A stretch of 64,000 nt of DNA from Methyloterricola oryzae (GTDB lineage: Bacteria > Pseudomonadota > Gammaproteobacteria > Methylococcales > Methylococcaceae): the NCBI RefSeq assembly GCF_000934725.1, contig NZ_JYNS01000004.1, positions 124,001-188,000 on the forward strand, read 5' to 3'. This document shows positions 19,142 through 29,389 of the stretch, piece by piece. Numbering within the stretch: the first letter of the stretch is position 1; every line of letters starts with the position of its first letter. The translations under genes and the position numbers were made by a program. The notes beneath the pieces were generated by a model. The model saw only the letters and a program-made list of their open reading frames with translations. It did not search any database and was not told the DNA's origin.

Positions 19142-20227
19142 TCAGACTCCCCAAGCCCTGACGGTCAATACACTGACCGCGATCAGAACGACCAAAGACA
19201 GGACCACCGTCACCGAAACGGCAAGGCCGACCCGCCGGATCGAGCGGGCGTCCACCGAGAGCCCCAGGGCCGCCATCGCCAGGATGGTCAGGAAATGACT
19301 GGCTTGTGACAGACAGGGGACGCAAATCTCCGGCAAGAGACCCTCGGTACGCAGGGTAGCCAGACCCAGGAAGCCGATGATGAACCAGGGCACCAGCCGG
19401 ATCAGTCGGGTGCGCCCCGGCGTGAAGGCCCGGTGGCGGGAAACGGCGAAGAGCAGCACCACCGGACCCAACAGCAGGACGCGGGTCAGTTTGACAAGGG
19501 TCCCGATCTGCACGCTGAGCGCGCCCACTGGAAACGTTGCCGCCAGAACCTGGGGCACGGCGTAGACCGTCAAGCCGGCCAGCACGCCATATTGATACTC
19601 CCCAAAGCCCAACACGCGTTCCGCCGCCGGCAAAGCCAGCACCAGCGCCGCGCCAATGAGGGCGGTCAGGGCGATGGCGCTGGCAATCTCTTCGGGTTCG
19701 GCGCGTATCACCGGTGCCACGGCGGCGATGGCGGAATTGCCGCAAATGGAGTTGCCCACGGCGATGAGCACCGCCAGCCGAGGGTTCAGGCCGGTCAGGC
19801 GGCCAATCAAGAGGCTGGCGGCAAGACCTAAGGCAACGACCAGCACCGTCAACGCCACCAGGCTCGCGCCGGCTGTTGCCAAGCCGTGGAAATCCACCGT
19901 GGCGCCCAACAGGACGATGGCCAATTCCAATAACTGCTTTCCGGCGTACCCAATCCCCGCGACATCGCTGCCGCAAATGCCCAAACAGTTGCGCCAGACG
20001 ATGCCCAGCAGCAGAGCAGCCACCAAGCCTTCCAGCACGACCCGGCCCAACACCCAAGATTGATAGAACTGCGCGGCCAGCGCCAAAAGCGCCAGGGCGA
20101 GCGCCAAGGCCACACCCGGCAGCTTTCGTCTGAGTCCGAGACCCTTTGCCCTGCCGAGCTTTGCCTTCGGCGCCGCCTTTTGCGTCAGCCGCCGCCGATC
20201 CGAACCTCGATTTATGGTCGCTGCCAT
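19142..20227 (-). CDS. YeiH/UPF0324-family putative sulfate exporter
   Basis: This 361-residue polytopic inner-membrane protein has about ten hydrophobic spans after a basic N-terminal tail. Family motifs include LLGIVWRN, KQLLELAIVLLGATVDF, GNSICGNSAIAAVAPVI and TLVKLTRVLLLGPVVL. Members are annotated as YeiH/YadS-type putative sulfate exporters (Cons_hypoth698); the substrate is not proven. E. coli yeiH is next to a LysR regulator, but none is seen here. The N-terminus (MAATINRGSDRRRL) is uncertain, as the first about 35 residues precede the conserved part. Confidence 0.85.
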   Translation of the reverse strand: MAATINRGSDRRRLTQKAAPKAKLGRAKGLGLRRKLPGVALALALALLALAAQFYQSWVLGRVVLEGLVAALLLGIVWRNCLGICGSDVAGIGYAGKQLLELAIVLLGATVDFHGLATAGASLVALTVLVVALGLAASLLIGRLTGLNPRLAVLIAVGNSICGNSAIAAVAPVIRAEPEEIASAIALTALIGAALVLALPAAERVLGFGEYQYGVLAGLTVYAVPQVLAATFPVGALSVQIGTLVKLTRVLLLGPVVLLFAVSRHRAFTPGRTRLIRLVPWFIIGFLGLATLRTEGLLPEICVPCLSQASHFLTILAMAALGLSVDARSIRRVGLAVSVTVVLSLVVLIAVSVLTVRAWGV

Positions 20228-20663
20228 CGCCCTGCCTCTGTCGCTCTTGTTTTCGTCGGGCGCCCGGTCCTTTTAACACTGGAACCAGGCAAACCCTGCT
20301 GGAGTGACAGTTCAACAGCAATAACCGCTCCAACGATGGGCAAATTGGGTGCGCCTCACACCAGGCAAGGCATCGGCTGACCTTGAGGTTTGCCTCATGG
20401 CCTATCGGAGGGACTGAAAAATCAGGCGATAAGCGCCACTGGCGCGCACGTTCCTGCACTCCAGGAATGCAGCCCAAGGGGCGAAATAAGCAGTCAACTT
20501 AGCAAGCCAATCGAGACAGGCGACGAGAAATCCCCGAATATAAGGCGATCTGCCGCAGACAATCAGGCAAATGACTTAAATCTTCTTACGTCAATCCGCC
20601 TGCTGTTCGGCCATCGTCACCGGGGGGCCGCAGTCACTGCCCGGTCAAAGGCGCGGGCGCGCT
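20228..20663. other. Intergenic region without a recognisable gene
   Basis: These 436 bases separate the exporter from yaiI. No frame has protein-like content, and no tRNA or clear terminator is visible. Both flanking genes read leftward, so the region must hold the exporter's promoter; I could not place one with confidence. Confidence 0.5.
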
Positions 20664-21110
20664 TCAACGAGCGCGCTGCAGATACCGATCCAATTGATTG
20701 GCGAATTCCTGCCGGTCGCGCTGGTTGAAAGCGGAGGGCCCGCCGGTCATCACGCCGCTGCTGCGCAATTCCTCCATGAAATTGCGCATGCTCAGGCGTT
20801 GGCGGATGTTGTCGGCGGTGTAGAGTTCGCCGCGCGGATTGAGGGCGACGCCGCCCTGGTCGATCACCAGGGCTGCTAGGGGAATGTCCTGGGTGACCAC
20901 CAGATCGCCGGCGCACAGGTGCTGGACGATGTAATGGTCCGCCACGTCGAAGCCGGCCTGCACCCGAACCGCCTTGATGAAGGGCGAAGGCGGGGTGCTG
21001 ATGGACTGATTCGCCACCAGGGTCAGCGCCATCTGCTTGCGCACCGCAGCCCGGAACAGGATGTCCCGAATGACGGCGGGACAGGCGTCGGCGTCGACCC
21101 AGATGGGCAT
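20664..21110 (-). CDS. yaiI: YaiI/YqxD family protein (UPF0178)
   Basis: The product is 148 residues. It begins with [18 protein letters not shown] and carries [16 protein letters not shown] and [19 protein letters not shown], the UPF0178 signatures. The fold is PIN-like with conserved aspartates (Asp6, Asp8), suggesting nuclease activity, but the function is not experimentally settled. It starts 7 bases after the serS stop and is probably cotranscribed. Confidence 0.9.
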   Translation of the reverse strand: MPIWVDADACPAVIRDILFRAAVRKQMALTLVANQSISTPPSPFIKAVRVQAGFDVADHYIVQHLCAGDLVVTQDIPLAALVIDQGGVALNPRGELYTADNIRQRLSMRNFMEELRSSGVMTGGPSAFNQRDRQEFANQLDRYLQRAR

Positions 21111-21117
21111 GCGGGCG

Positions 21118-22466
<1,349 letters not shown>

Positions 22467-22470
<4 letters not shown>

Positions 22471-22781
22471 TCCTTGACGAAATGGCGCTGCGCTGGCCAA
22501 CTGACGATATGGGGCAGCGGAAAGCGGCGGATCAAGGACTTTATCACCGCCTCCGCCCGCTCCGGCGCGTCGAAGAACTCGATCACCAGGGGCAGATCCA
22601 GGGACAGGTCCATCAGCGCAGAGGTCCGCAATTCGCCGCCGCCGGTAAATCCTTCGATGCCGCGCAGCACCGTGGCGCCCGCCACCTCGGCATCGTCCTG
22701 CAGATAACGCAAGACTTTTTCCATGAGGTGCTCGCTTTCGCGCACATAGATCCTGACCACTATCGCTGCTTCTGTCTTCAT
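22467..22781 (-). CDS. DUF190 family PII-like protein
   Basis: The product is 104 residues from ATG 22781, preceded by the ribosome binding site AAAGGAA; the longer frame to 22898 is unsupported. It contains VRIYVRESEHLMEKVLRYL, AGATVLRGIEGFTGGG and LPLVIEFFDAPERAEAVI, the DUF190 pattern of small PII-like proteins often linked to fluoride channel CrcB. Its binding partner and ligand are unknown. No crcB is present between it and serS or elsewhere in the window. Confidence 0.88.
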
Positions 22782-22827
22782 GACTTGTTTCCTTTCGGTT
22801 GTGCTCCCGCACGCAGGCCGCGGGGCG

Positions 22828-23871
22828 TTATCGGCGCAATGCCTGCATGCCGCCTTGAGAGGGATTGCGCACCACGCCGGCTTCCGTGACGATGGCATCG
22901 ATCAGCCCGGCGGGCGTGACATCGAAGACCGGATTCCAGGCATCGATCACCGAGCCTTCGCGCAGGAAATGGCTGCCCAAAAGTTCTGTCTTGCTGCGCT
23001 GCTCGATCTCGATGGAATCCCCCGAAGGCGTTTTCCAGTCGATGGTGGAGGTGGGCGCCACCACCATGAATTTCACGCCATGGTGCCGCGCATTCACCGC
23101 CAGGGAATAGGTGCCGATCTTGTTGGCGGTATCGCCATTGGCCGCGATGCGGTCGGCGCCCACCAGCACCCATTGCACCTTGCCCGCCTTCATCAGCCAA
23201 GCGGCGGCGGAGTCGGCGATCAGGGTGGCCGGAATGCCATCCTGCTCCAGCTCCCACACAGTCAGGCGCGCGCCCTGCAACCAGGGCCGGGTCTCGCCGG
23301 CAAACACCGCAGGCCGCTCCATGGCCCAGGCGGTCCTGATCACGCCCAGGGCGGTCCCGTATCCACCGGTCGCCAGCGAACCCGTGTTGCAATGGGTAAG
23401 CAGGCCGGTGGAACCGGCCAACAGTTCCGCGCCCAGTTCCCCCATGCGGCGGTTGGCGCGAATGTCATCCTCATGGATGGCGCGCGCCACCGCCAGCAGG
23501 GCCGGCGTGGGATCGCCCGCGATGGACGCAATGGCCTCGCGCATCCGGTCCAGCGCCCAGAACAGGTTGACCGCCGTGGGGCGCGAAGCCGCCAGGATGC
23601 CGAAGTCTTCGGCGATGTCGTCTTTCCAAGCATCAGGGTTCGCCGCATAACGGTCGCGGGCCGCCAGCACCACGCCATAGGCGGCGGCGATGCCGATGGC
23701 CGGCGCTCCGCGCACCCGCATGCTGGCAATCGCTTCGGCGACGCCGGAGGCGCCGGCGAATTCCTCATACACGACCTGATCGGGCAGCTTGCGCTGGTCC
23801 AGCACGCGCAGCGCGCCATCCTGCCACTGCAGCGGGCGCACGCTGTCGACGCCGTCCTTCGGTTCACTCAT
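22828..23871 (-). CDS. mtnA: Methylthioribose-1-phosphate isomerase
   Basis: This 347-residue, eIF2B-alpha-like isomerase converts 5-methylthioribose-1-phosphate to methylthioribulose-1-phosphate in methionine salvage. The signature [17 protein letters not shown], the catalytic cysteine in [18 protein letters not shown] and the aspartate in [18 protein letters not shown] are intact. Other mtn genes are not adjacent. It opens the leftward mtnA-DUF190-serS-yaiI group, with 46 bases to the DUF190 start. Confidence 0.96.
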   Translation of the reverse strand: MSEPKDGVDSVRPLQWQDGALRVLDQRKLPDQVVYEEFAGASGVAEAIASMRVRGAPAIGIAAAYGVVLAARDRYAANPDAWKDDIAEDFGILAASRPTAVNLFWALDRMREAIASIAGDPTPALLAVARAIHEDDIRANRRMGELGAELLAGSTGLLTHCNTGSLATGGYGTALGVIRTAWAMERPAVFAGETRPWLQGARLTVWELEQDGIPATLIADSAAAWLMKAGKVQWVLVGADRIAANGDTANKIGTYSLAVNARHHGVKFMVVAPTSTIDWKTPSGDSIEIEQRSKTELLGSHFLREGSVIDAWNPVFDVTPAGLIDAIVTEAGVVRNPSQGGMQALRR

Positions 23872-23988
23872 GCTTCAATCTTGGGAAATGGTCTGTCACG
23901 CAGTGGCGAAAGGCCACCGTAAAAGCCATAGTTTACTGGGCGGGCGCGCATCCACCAAACCCGGCGACGCTAAGGACACCGGAAACTT

Positions 23989-24002
23989 CGCCAGGCCTGG
24001 CG
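23989..24002. repeat. 14-bp perfect palindrome in the 24051 leader
   Basis: CGCCAGGCCTGGCG lies about 50 bases upstream of the small membrane protein start, between divergent mtnA and that gene. It could be an operator or an RNA hairpin; no regulator is indicated. Confidence 0.35.
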
Positions 24003-24050
24003 GGTCAGAGAGCGTAAGCCCCGAAACCAGCCTAACTCTGGGAGATCAGC

Positions 24051-24287
24051 ATGCGAGGACCCAAAAGCCTGTTTAGACGCCATTCGCAACCTGACCGCAG
24101 GAAACCCGTCGCCAACCTGCGCGAGCGCCTGCTATTCGCGGCGCTGGTCCTGTTGCCGTTGCTCTACGCCAATTTCAGCCTGATCCGCATGGGCTTCAAG
24201 CCGTCCGAGGCCGGCCTCAACGTCGAACTGGCGGAAACCACCGGGGTGGTCTATCTCGATGAGGAGGAAGACGACACCCCCGAATGA
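24051..24287 (+). CDS. Small single-span membrane protein, unknown function
   Basis: The product is 78 residues: a basic N-terminus (MRGPKSLFRRHSQPDRRKP), one membrane span (about residues 28-46, LLFAALVLLPLLYANFSLI) and an acidic tail ending EEEDDTPE. A good ribosome binding site (GGGAGA, six to seven bases before ATG) supports translation. The 3' end overlaps convergent rlmB by 37 bases. No family is recognised. The basic-in, acidic-out charge pattern is typical of small inner-membrane proteins. Confidence 0.55.
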   Translation: MRGPKSLFRRHSQPDRRKPVANLRERLLFAALVLLPLLYANFSLIRMGFKPSEAGLNVELAETTGVVYLDEEEDDTPE

Positions 24288-25045
24288 GCCACTGCCCCGG
24301 CAGCGGTCGCGCGCTGACGAACCGCTTCGAACAACAGCACGCCGGTGGCCACGGAGAGATTAAGGCTTTCCACCTGCCCGGCCATGGGGATGCGCAGCAG
24401 GAAATCGCAGCTGTCACGGGTGAGCCGCCGCAATCCCTTGCCTTCGGCGCCCACCACCAGGGCCAGGGGCAGGTTCAGGTCCGTCTGGTACACACTGCGC
24501 TCGGCCTCCCCGGCCGCGCCGGCGATCCAGATACCGCTCTCCTTCAGCCAGCCCAGGGCGCGAACCAGGTTGGTCACCTTGTACAAGGGCATGGTTTCGG
24601 CGGCGCCCGAGGCGACCTTGCTCACCACGGGGGTGATGCCCGCGGCCTGATCCTTGGTAACGATGACCCCGTGCACGCCCGCGGCGTCCGCCGTGCGCAG
24701 GCAGGCGCCCAGGTTGTGCGGGTCCTGCACATGGTCGAGCACCAGGAAAAATGCGTGACTTTGCAGCCCCTCAAGGGCATCGCGCAACTCGTTTTCGCCG
24801 CGTTCCTGCGGCAGTTCCACCTCCAGCACCACGCCTTGATGGTTCTGGCCCTCCACCATCCGATCCAGGGTCTTGCGGTTGGCCGGCTGCACGCTGATAC
24901 CCAGGCGCTCCAGATCGCGCCGCAAGGCGCTCAGGCGCTGATCGGCGCGCTGTTCGTCCAACCAGGCGGTTACGAGCTTGTCGGGCGTGTTCGCGAGAGC
25001 CGACTGCGCGGCGTGCAGGCCGAAGATACGGCGGCGCGCGCTCAT
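24251..25045 (-). CDS. rlmB: 23S rRNA (guanosine-2251-2'-O)-methyltransferase
   Basis: This 264-residue SPOUT methyltransferase modifies G2251 in the ribosomal P-site loop. An N-terminal RNA-binding substrate domain (FGLHAAQSAL to GVVLEVEL) leads to the knot domain with DPHNLGACLRTADAAG, LALVVGAEGKGLRRL and VESLNLSVATGVLLFE. The C-terminus ends in a serine-rich tail of no known role. The start overlaps the rnr stop by four bases (ATGA); rnr-rlmB is the standard gammaproteobacterial pair. Confidence 0.95.
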   Translation of the reverse strand: MSARRRIFGLHAAQSALANTPDKLVTAWLDEQRADQRLSALRRDLERLGISVQPANRKTLDRMVEGQNHQGVVLEVELPQERGENELRDALEGLQSHAFFLVLDHVQDPHNLGACLRTADAAGVHGVIVTKDQAAGITPVVSKVASGAAETMPLYKVTNLVRALGWLKESGIWIAGAAGEAERSVYQTDLNLPLALVVGAEGKGLRRLTRDSCDFLLRIPMAGQVESLNLSVATGVLLFEAVRQRATAAGAVAHSGVSSSSSSR

Positions 25046-27294
25046 CCCTTGCGTGGGCGGCGGCGACGCTTGCGCGCGGTTCCTTCCTTGGCCTTCGGCA
25101 CCGCCTTCAGCAATTCGAAGTCCATCTTGCGCTCATCCAGATCCACCCGCGCCACCAACACGCGCACCTTGTCGCCCAGCCGGTAGGTGACGCCGCTGCG
25201 TTCGCCCACCAGGCGATGGCCGATGGGATCATAGTGGAAGTAGTCCTTGTCCAGGTTGGAGATGTGCACCAGGCCTTCCACGAAGATATCGGTGAGCTCC
25301 ACGAAGAAGCCGAAAGAGGTGACGGCGGAAATCACCCCGTCGAACTCCTCGCCCAGCTTGGACTGCATGTACTCGCACTTGAGCCAGCTCACCACATCGC
25401 GGGTGGCCTCGTCGGCGCGGCGCTCGGCGGCGGAACAGTGCTCGCCGAACAGCACCATGTCGCTGCCGGAATAGCCGAAGGCCTCCGGCGCGCGCCCCTC
25501 CAGGGCGTACTTGATGCCCCGGTGCACCAGCAGGTCCGGATAGCGGCGAATGGGGGACGTGAAATGGGTATAGGACTCCAACGCCAGGCCGAAATGGCCT
25601 TTCTTCTCGGGGCTGTAGACTGCCTGGGACAAAGAGCGCAGCAGCACCGTCTGGATCAGGTGCTCGTCGGGACGCCCGGCGATCTTCTCCAGTAGTTGGA
25701 AATAGTGCTTGGGCTCGGGCTTGTCGCCGCCGGCCAGGCTGAGCCCGACCTCCCCCAGAAAGCTGCGCAGGTCCGTCAGCTTCTCAAGGGACGGCCCGTC
25801 ATGTATGCGCAACAAGTGCGGAACTTTGGACTTGGCCAGGAAGCGTGCCGCGCAGGTGTTGGCGGCCAGCATGCACTCCTCGATCAGACGGTGGGCGTCG
25901 TTGCGGCTGACCGGCACGATGTTCTCGATCTTGCGATCCTCGCCGAACACGATCTTCGACTCCTGGGTGTCGAAATCCATGGCGCCGCGCTCCTCGCGCG
26001 CCTCGTGCAGGAGTTGGTAGACCTTGTAGAGTTCTTCCAGATGGGGCAGCAGTGCGCTGCGCTTCTTGCGCGCCGCTTTGTCCTTGTCCACCAAGATCTT
26101 GGCCACCTCGTTATAAGTGAGCCGCGCGTGCGAGCGCATCACCGCCGGGTAGAACTTGGAGCGGGTGATCTTGCCGGCGCTGTTGAGCAGCATCTCGCAG
26201 ACCATGCACAGCCGGTCTTCCTCCGGGTTGATGGAGCACAATCCGTTGGAGAGTACTTCCGGGAGCATGGGAATGACGCGCTCGGGGAAATACACCGAGG
26301 TGCCGCGCCGCTGCGCCTCCCGGTCCAGGGCGGTGCTGGGCCTGACGTAATGGGACACGTCGGCGATGGCCACATAGAGCTTCCAGCCCTTGGGGGTGGG
26401 CTCGCAGTAGACCGCGTCATCAAAGTCGCGGGCGTCCTCGCCGTCGATGGTCACCAGGGGCAGCTTGCGCAGGTCGATGCGCCCGGCCTTGGCCTCTTCC
26501 GGCACCTCCCGGCCGAGCCCGGAGATCTCTTTTTCCACTTCCTCCGGCCAGACATTGGGCAGGTCGTGGGAGCGGATCGCCACCTCGATTTCCAGGCCGG
26601 GGGCCATATGGTCACCCAGCACCTCGATGATGCGGCCGGTGGGCTGGCGGTGGCGGGTGGGCTGGGCGATGATCTCGACCACCACGATCTGCCCCTCGCG
26701 AGCACCCGAGAGATCCTCCGGCGCGACGATGAACTCGTGCACGATGTGCTTGCTGTCCGGCACCACGCTGTAGATGCCGCGCTCACTGTAGAGCCGGCCC
26801 ACGAGATGCCAGGTATTGTGCTCCAGCACCTCGATGATGGCCGCCTCGCGCCGCCCGCGCCGGTCGACACCGCGCACGCTGGCCAGGGCCCGGTCCTCGT
26901 GCATCAGCACCCGCATTTCCTTGGGCGAGATGAACAAGTCCTCGCTGCCGTCGTCGGGGCGCAGGAAGCCGAAGCCGTCGGGATGGCCGAGCACGCGGCC
27001 CGCGATCAGATCCTTGTGATTGACATAGCAATAACGCTCGCGTCGGTTGCGCAGCAACTGGCCGTCCCGTTCCATGGCATTCAGCCGGCGGCGCAGGGAC
27101 TCGATGTCCTGCTCGTCGTCCACGCCCAGAAGGTCCGCCAGTTCCTCCAGGCACAAGGGCACCGCCTTCTCCTTGATCTGTTCAAGGATCAGTTCGCGGC
27201 TGGGAATGGGGCGTTCGTATTTTTCCGCTTCGCGTTGCGCGTAGGGATCGTTGAGTTTGAAGTTTCGGGCCTTCTTTGTAGAAGGTGATGTCAT
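25042..27294 (-). CDS. rnr: Ribonuclease R
   Basis: The product is 750 residues from ATG 27294 (MTSPSTKKARNF); upstream in-frame codons to 27459 are not family-like. An N-terminal winged helix (SRELILEQIKEKAVPL) is followed by two cold-shock domains. The RNB catalytic domain holds the metal-binding aspartates in TIDGEDARDFDDAVYCE and then RRGTSVYFPERVIPMLPE. A C-terminal S1 domain (GVISAVTSFGFFVELTDIFVEG) and a basic tail RKRRRRPRKG complete the protein. The enzyme degrades structured RNA 3' to 5' and takes part in trans-translation and rRNA quality control. It is coupled to rlmB. Confidence 0.96.
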   Translation of the reverse strand: MTSPSTKKARNFKLNDPYAQREAEKYERPIPSRELILEQIKEKAVPLCLEELADLLGVDDEQDIESLRRRLNAMERDGQLLRNRRERYCYVNHKDLIAGRVLGHPDGFGFLRPDDGSEDLFISPKEMRVLMHEDRALASVRGVDRRGRREAAIIEVLEHNTWHLVGRLYSERGIYSVVPDSKHIVHEFIVAPEDLSGAREGQIVVVEIIAQPTRHRQPTGRIIEVLGDHMAPGLEIEVAIRSHDLPNVWPEEVEKEISGLGREVPEEAKAGRIDLRKLPLVTIDGEDARDFDDAVYCEPTPKGWKLYVAIADVSHYVRPSTALDREAQRRGTSVYFPERVIPMLPEVLSNGLCSINPEEDRLCMVCEMLLNSAGKITRSKFYPAVMRSHARLTYNEVAKILVDKDKAARKKRSALLPHLEELYKVYQLLHEAREERGAMDFDTQESKIVFGEDRKIENIVPVSRNDAHRLIEECMLAANTCAARFLAKSKVPHLLRIHDGPSLEKLTDLRSFLGEVGLSLAGGDKPEPKHYFQLLEKIAGRPDEHLIQTVLLRSLSQAVYSPEKKGHFGLALESYTHFTSPIRRYPDLLVHRGIKYALEGRAPEAFGYSGSDMVLFGEHCSAAERRADEATRDVVSWLKCEYMQSKLGEEFDGVISAVTSFGFFVELTDIFVEGLVHISNLDKDYFHYDPIGHRLVGERSGVTYRLGDKVRVLVARVDLDERKMDFELLKAVPKAKEGTARKRRRRPRKG

Positions 27295-27556
27295 TGATGA
27301 TTCGTCCTGTTTTATCCTTGAGGCGACGGCCGCGGCGCAACGGTCGATGTCCCCTGCCGTGCGCGGTCCGGGGCACGGGGAGCGGTCTGCGCGCAGTGTC
27401 TGCTCGGTATCGCGAATGCCCGGAATGGGGCTTGCGGAATTCCCGCGCGAATGTCGCAATGATAATGCAGATGAGCCATCTTGGGGCCATAAACCCTAAA
27501 GGAATTTGGAAAAACTGCTTTTGCCGGATCGAAGCTGCCTCACGGGAATGGAAGGA

Positions 27557-29389
27557 ATGAACCGCGCCAAGACAACACCTGCAAGCCCCACGGGCGCGAA
27601 CTCAGCCCGCAATGCGATCGTGTACAATACCGACTTTGCCGTCAGCGGCCGCCCCGTGAACCCAGACCTCCTATCCGTCATCCGCCTGATCCGGCAGCGC
27701 CATGAATCCGTGCTGCAGGCAACGCGCAGTCCGTCGAACAGCGAGTCGCTGGCGCGCAGCCTGGTTTCCCTTCGGCTGGCGGAGAATGCCCTGCAAAAGG
27801 GCGAACTGCTGGCCCGCCACCCCGACCATCCCATCCAGATTGCGGTCATCGGGCCCACCCAGGTGGGCAAGAGTTCGGTCACCAACGTCCTGCTGGGAAC
27901 CGACATGGCAAGGGTCAGCCCCCTGGCGGGCTTCACCGTGCATCCCCAAGGTTTCGCGCTGGGCACGGGCGATACCGCTTGGGCGGCAGCCTATTTCGGC
28001 CAATCAGCCACGCCCCTGGACCAGCTCAGCGCCGACCGCTACGACGCTTATGCCCTGACCGATGCGGGCGGTGCCGGACATGAACTCGCCCCGGCGGTGG
28101 TGTGGGACACCCCGGATTTCGACTCGGTCGACGCCGATGACTACCGCGCCGGAGTCCTGCGCACCGTCGCGCTGGCCGACGTGGTGCTGCTGGTGGTCAG
28201 CAAGGACAAGTACGCCGACCAGACCGTCTGGGACACCATGCGACTGCTCGAACCCCTGGGACAACCCACCGCCATCTGCCTGAACAAGGTGCCGGACGAA
28301 TCGGCCGCGGCGCTTTCACGTTCATTGGAAGAGAAGTGGCGCAGCGTGCGCAAGGACGTGCCGGCGCCGGTGGTGGTGCTGCCGTATCTGGAGAAAGGCC
28401 CTGGGGCGTTGGTCGCTGCCCGGAACGCGCTGGACGGCGTGCTACGCCGCTGCATCGCCCGCGTACACCGGGAATCCCAAGGGGCACATTGCCAGGAACT
28501 GCTGCGCCGCCACTGGAGCGCGTGGACCGCCCCCGCCCGGGTCGAGCATGCCGCCCTGGCGGAATGGCGCCGTCATGTGGAGGAAGCCACGGAGGCGGGG
28601 CTTGCGGTCTATCAGCGGGATTTTCTCGACCACCCGCAGCATTACGAAACCTTTCAGCGCGCCCTGGCGGAACTCCTGACCCTGCTGGAAATTCCCGGCG
28701 TAGCCAGGGCCCTGCTGACCGCGCGCAGCATCGTCACCTGGCCGGTGCGCCAACTGAGCCGCCTGGGCCGCTCCCTGAGCGGCCACAAGGGCGAGGCCGG
28801 CCAGGAAATCGCCGTGCTGCGCCAGGCGGTGGATCACCTGCTGCTGCAGTTGGGCGAGACCGCCCTGGAGCGGTCCGAAGAAGCCGGCGCCATGCGCGAC
28901 TGGTGGCAGGAAGTCGCGCAACTGCTGCGGCGCGAGCAGCGGCTGCAGGCCGACCGCAGCTACGCCGCCATCGCCGCGTACCACCGCGCCTTTCAGCCCG
29001 AGATCGAGCACACGGCCCGCCAGTTGTACGACCGCCTGCGTGAACACCCGGCCATCCTCAACAGTTTGCGAGCCACGCGCCTCACCACCGATGCGGCGGC
29101 CCTGGCGGTGGCCCTGCATACGGGCGGCATCGGCGTGCAGGATTTCGTGCTGGCGCCCGCCATCCTCTCGCTCACTTCCCTGCTCGCGGAAAGCGCGCTG
29201 GGGCATTACCTCAGCCGGGCGGAAGCCGAGCTGAAGCAGCGCCAGCGCCAGCAGGTCACCGAACTCCTGGGCCGCGAGCCGGGCTTGGCTCTCGCGCGTC
29301 TGCCCGAGCGGCTGCGTTCCGAAGGCCGCTTCCAATTGCCGGAACCCGCCTTGCAGTCCGTCGAGTCGGAAATTTTCTCCCATGCGTGA
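27557..29389 (+). CDS. Dynamin-like/large GTPase, first of a tandem pair
   Basis: The product is about 610 residues (the frame is open from 27506). The P-loop GPTQVGKSSVTN (G1) is clear, G4 is NKVP, and the G3 site reads WDTPDFDS, where the usual DxxG glycine is aspartate. Long alpha-helical regions follow (LRQAVDHLLLQLGETALERSEEAG and others). A C-terminal hydrophobic stretch (DFVLAPAILSLTSLLAESALG) may insert in the membrane, as in bacterial dynamin-like proteins. It overlaps the second GTPase by eight bases. The start is uncertain: ATG 27548, ATG 27557 and a GTG at 27656 behind a TACAAT -10-like box are all possible. Target and role are unknown. Confidence 0.75.
   Translation: MNRAKTTPASPTGANSARNAIVYNTDFAVSGRPVNPDLLSVIRLIRQRHESVLQATRSPSNSESLARSLVSLRLAENALQKGELLARHPDHPIQIAVIGPTQVGKSSVTNVLLGTDMARVSPLAGFTVHPQGFALGTGDTAWAAAYFGQSATPLDQLSADRYDAYALTDAGGAGHELAPAVVWDTPDFDSVDADDYRAGVLRTVALADVVLLVVSKDKYADQTVWDTMRLLEPLGQPTAICLNKVPDESAAALSRSLEEKWRSVRKDVPAPVVVLPYLEKGPGALVAARNALDGVLRRCIARVHRESQGAHCQELLRRHWSAWTAPARVEHAALAEWRRHVEEATEAGLAVYQRDFLDHPQHYETFQRALAELLTLLEIPGVARALLTARSIVTWPVRQLSRLGRSLSGHKGEAGQEIAVLRQAVDHLLLQLGETALERSEEAGAMRDWWQEVAQLLRREQRLQADRSYAAIAAYHRAFQPEIEHTARQLYDRLREHPAILNSLRATRLTTDAAALAVALHTGGIGVQDFVLAPAILSLTSLLAESALGHYLSRAEAELKQRQRQQVTELLGREPGLALARLPERLRSEGRFQLPEPALQSVESEIFSHA

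Noticed and set aside
19098-20477. 459-codon minus-strand frame over the exporter
   Set aside because: It is out of frame with the 361-residue membrane protein, which has clear spans and family motifs; the longer frame is rich in Arg, Gly and Pro as expected of a shadow.
23885-24020. Resemblance to a cyclic di-GMP-I (GEMM) riboswitch
   Set aside because: Short words such as GTCACGCA and GGCGACGCTAAGG look similar, but the required order of GGCAAACC, GNRA-capped stem and GACGCAAAGCC is not present.
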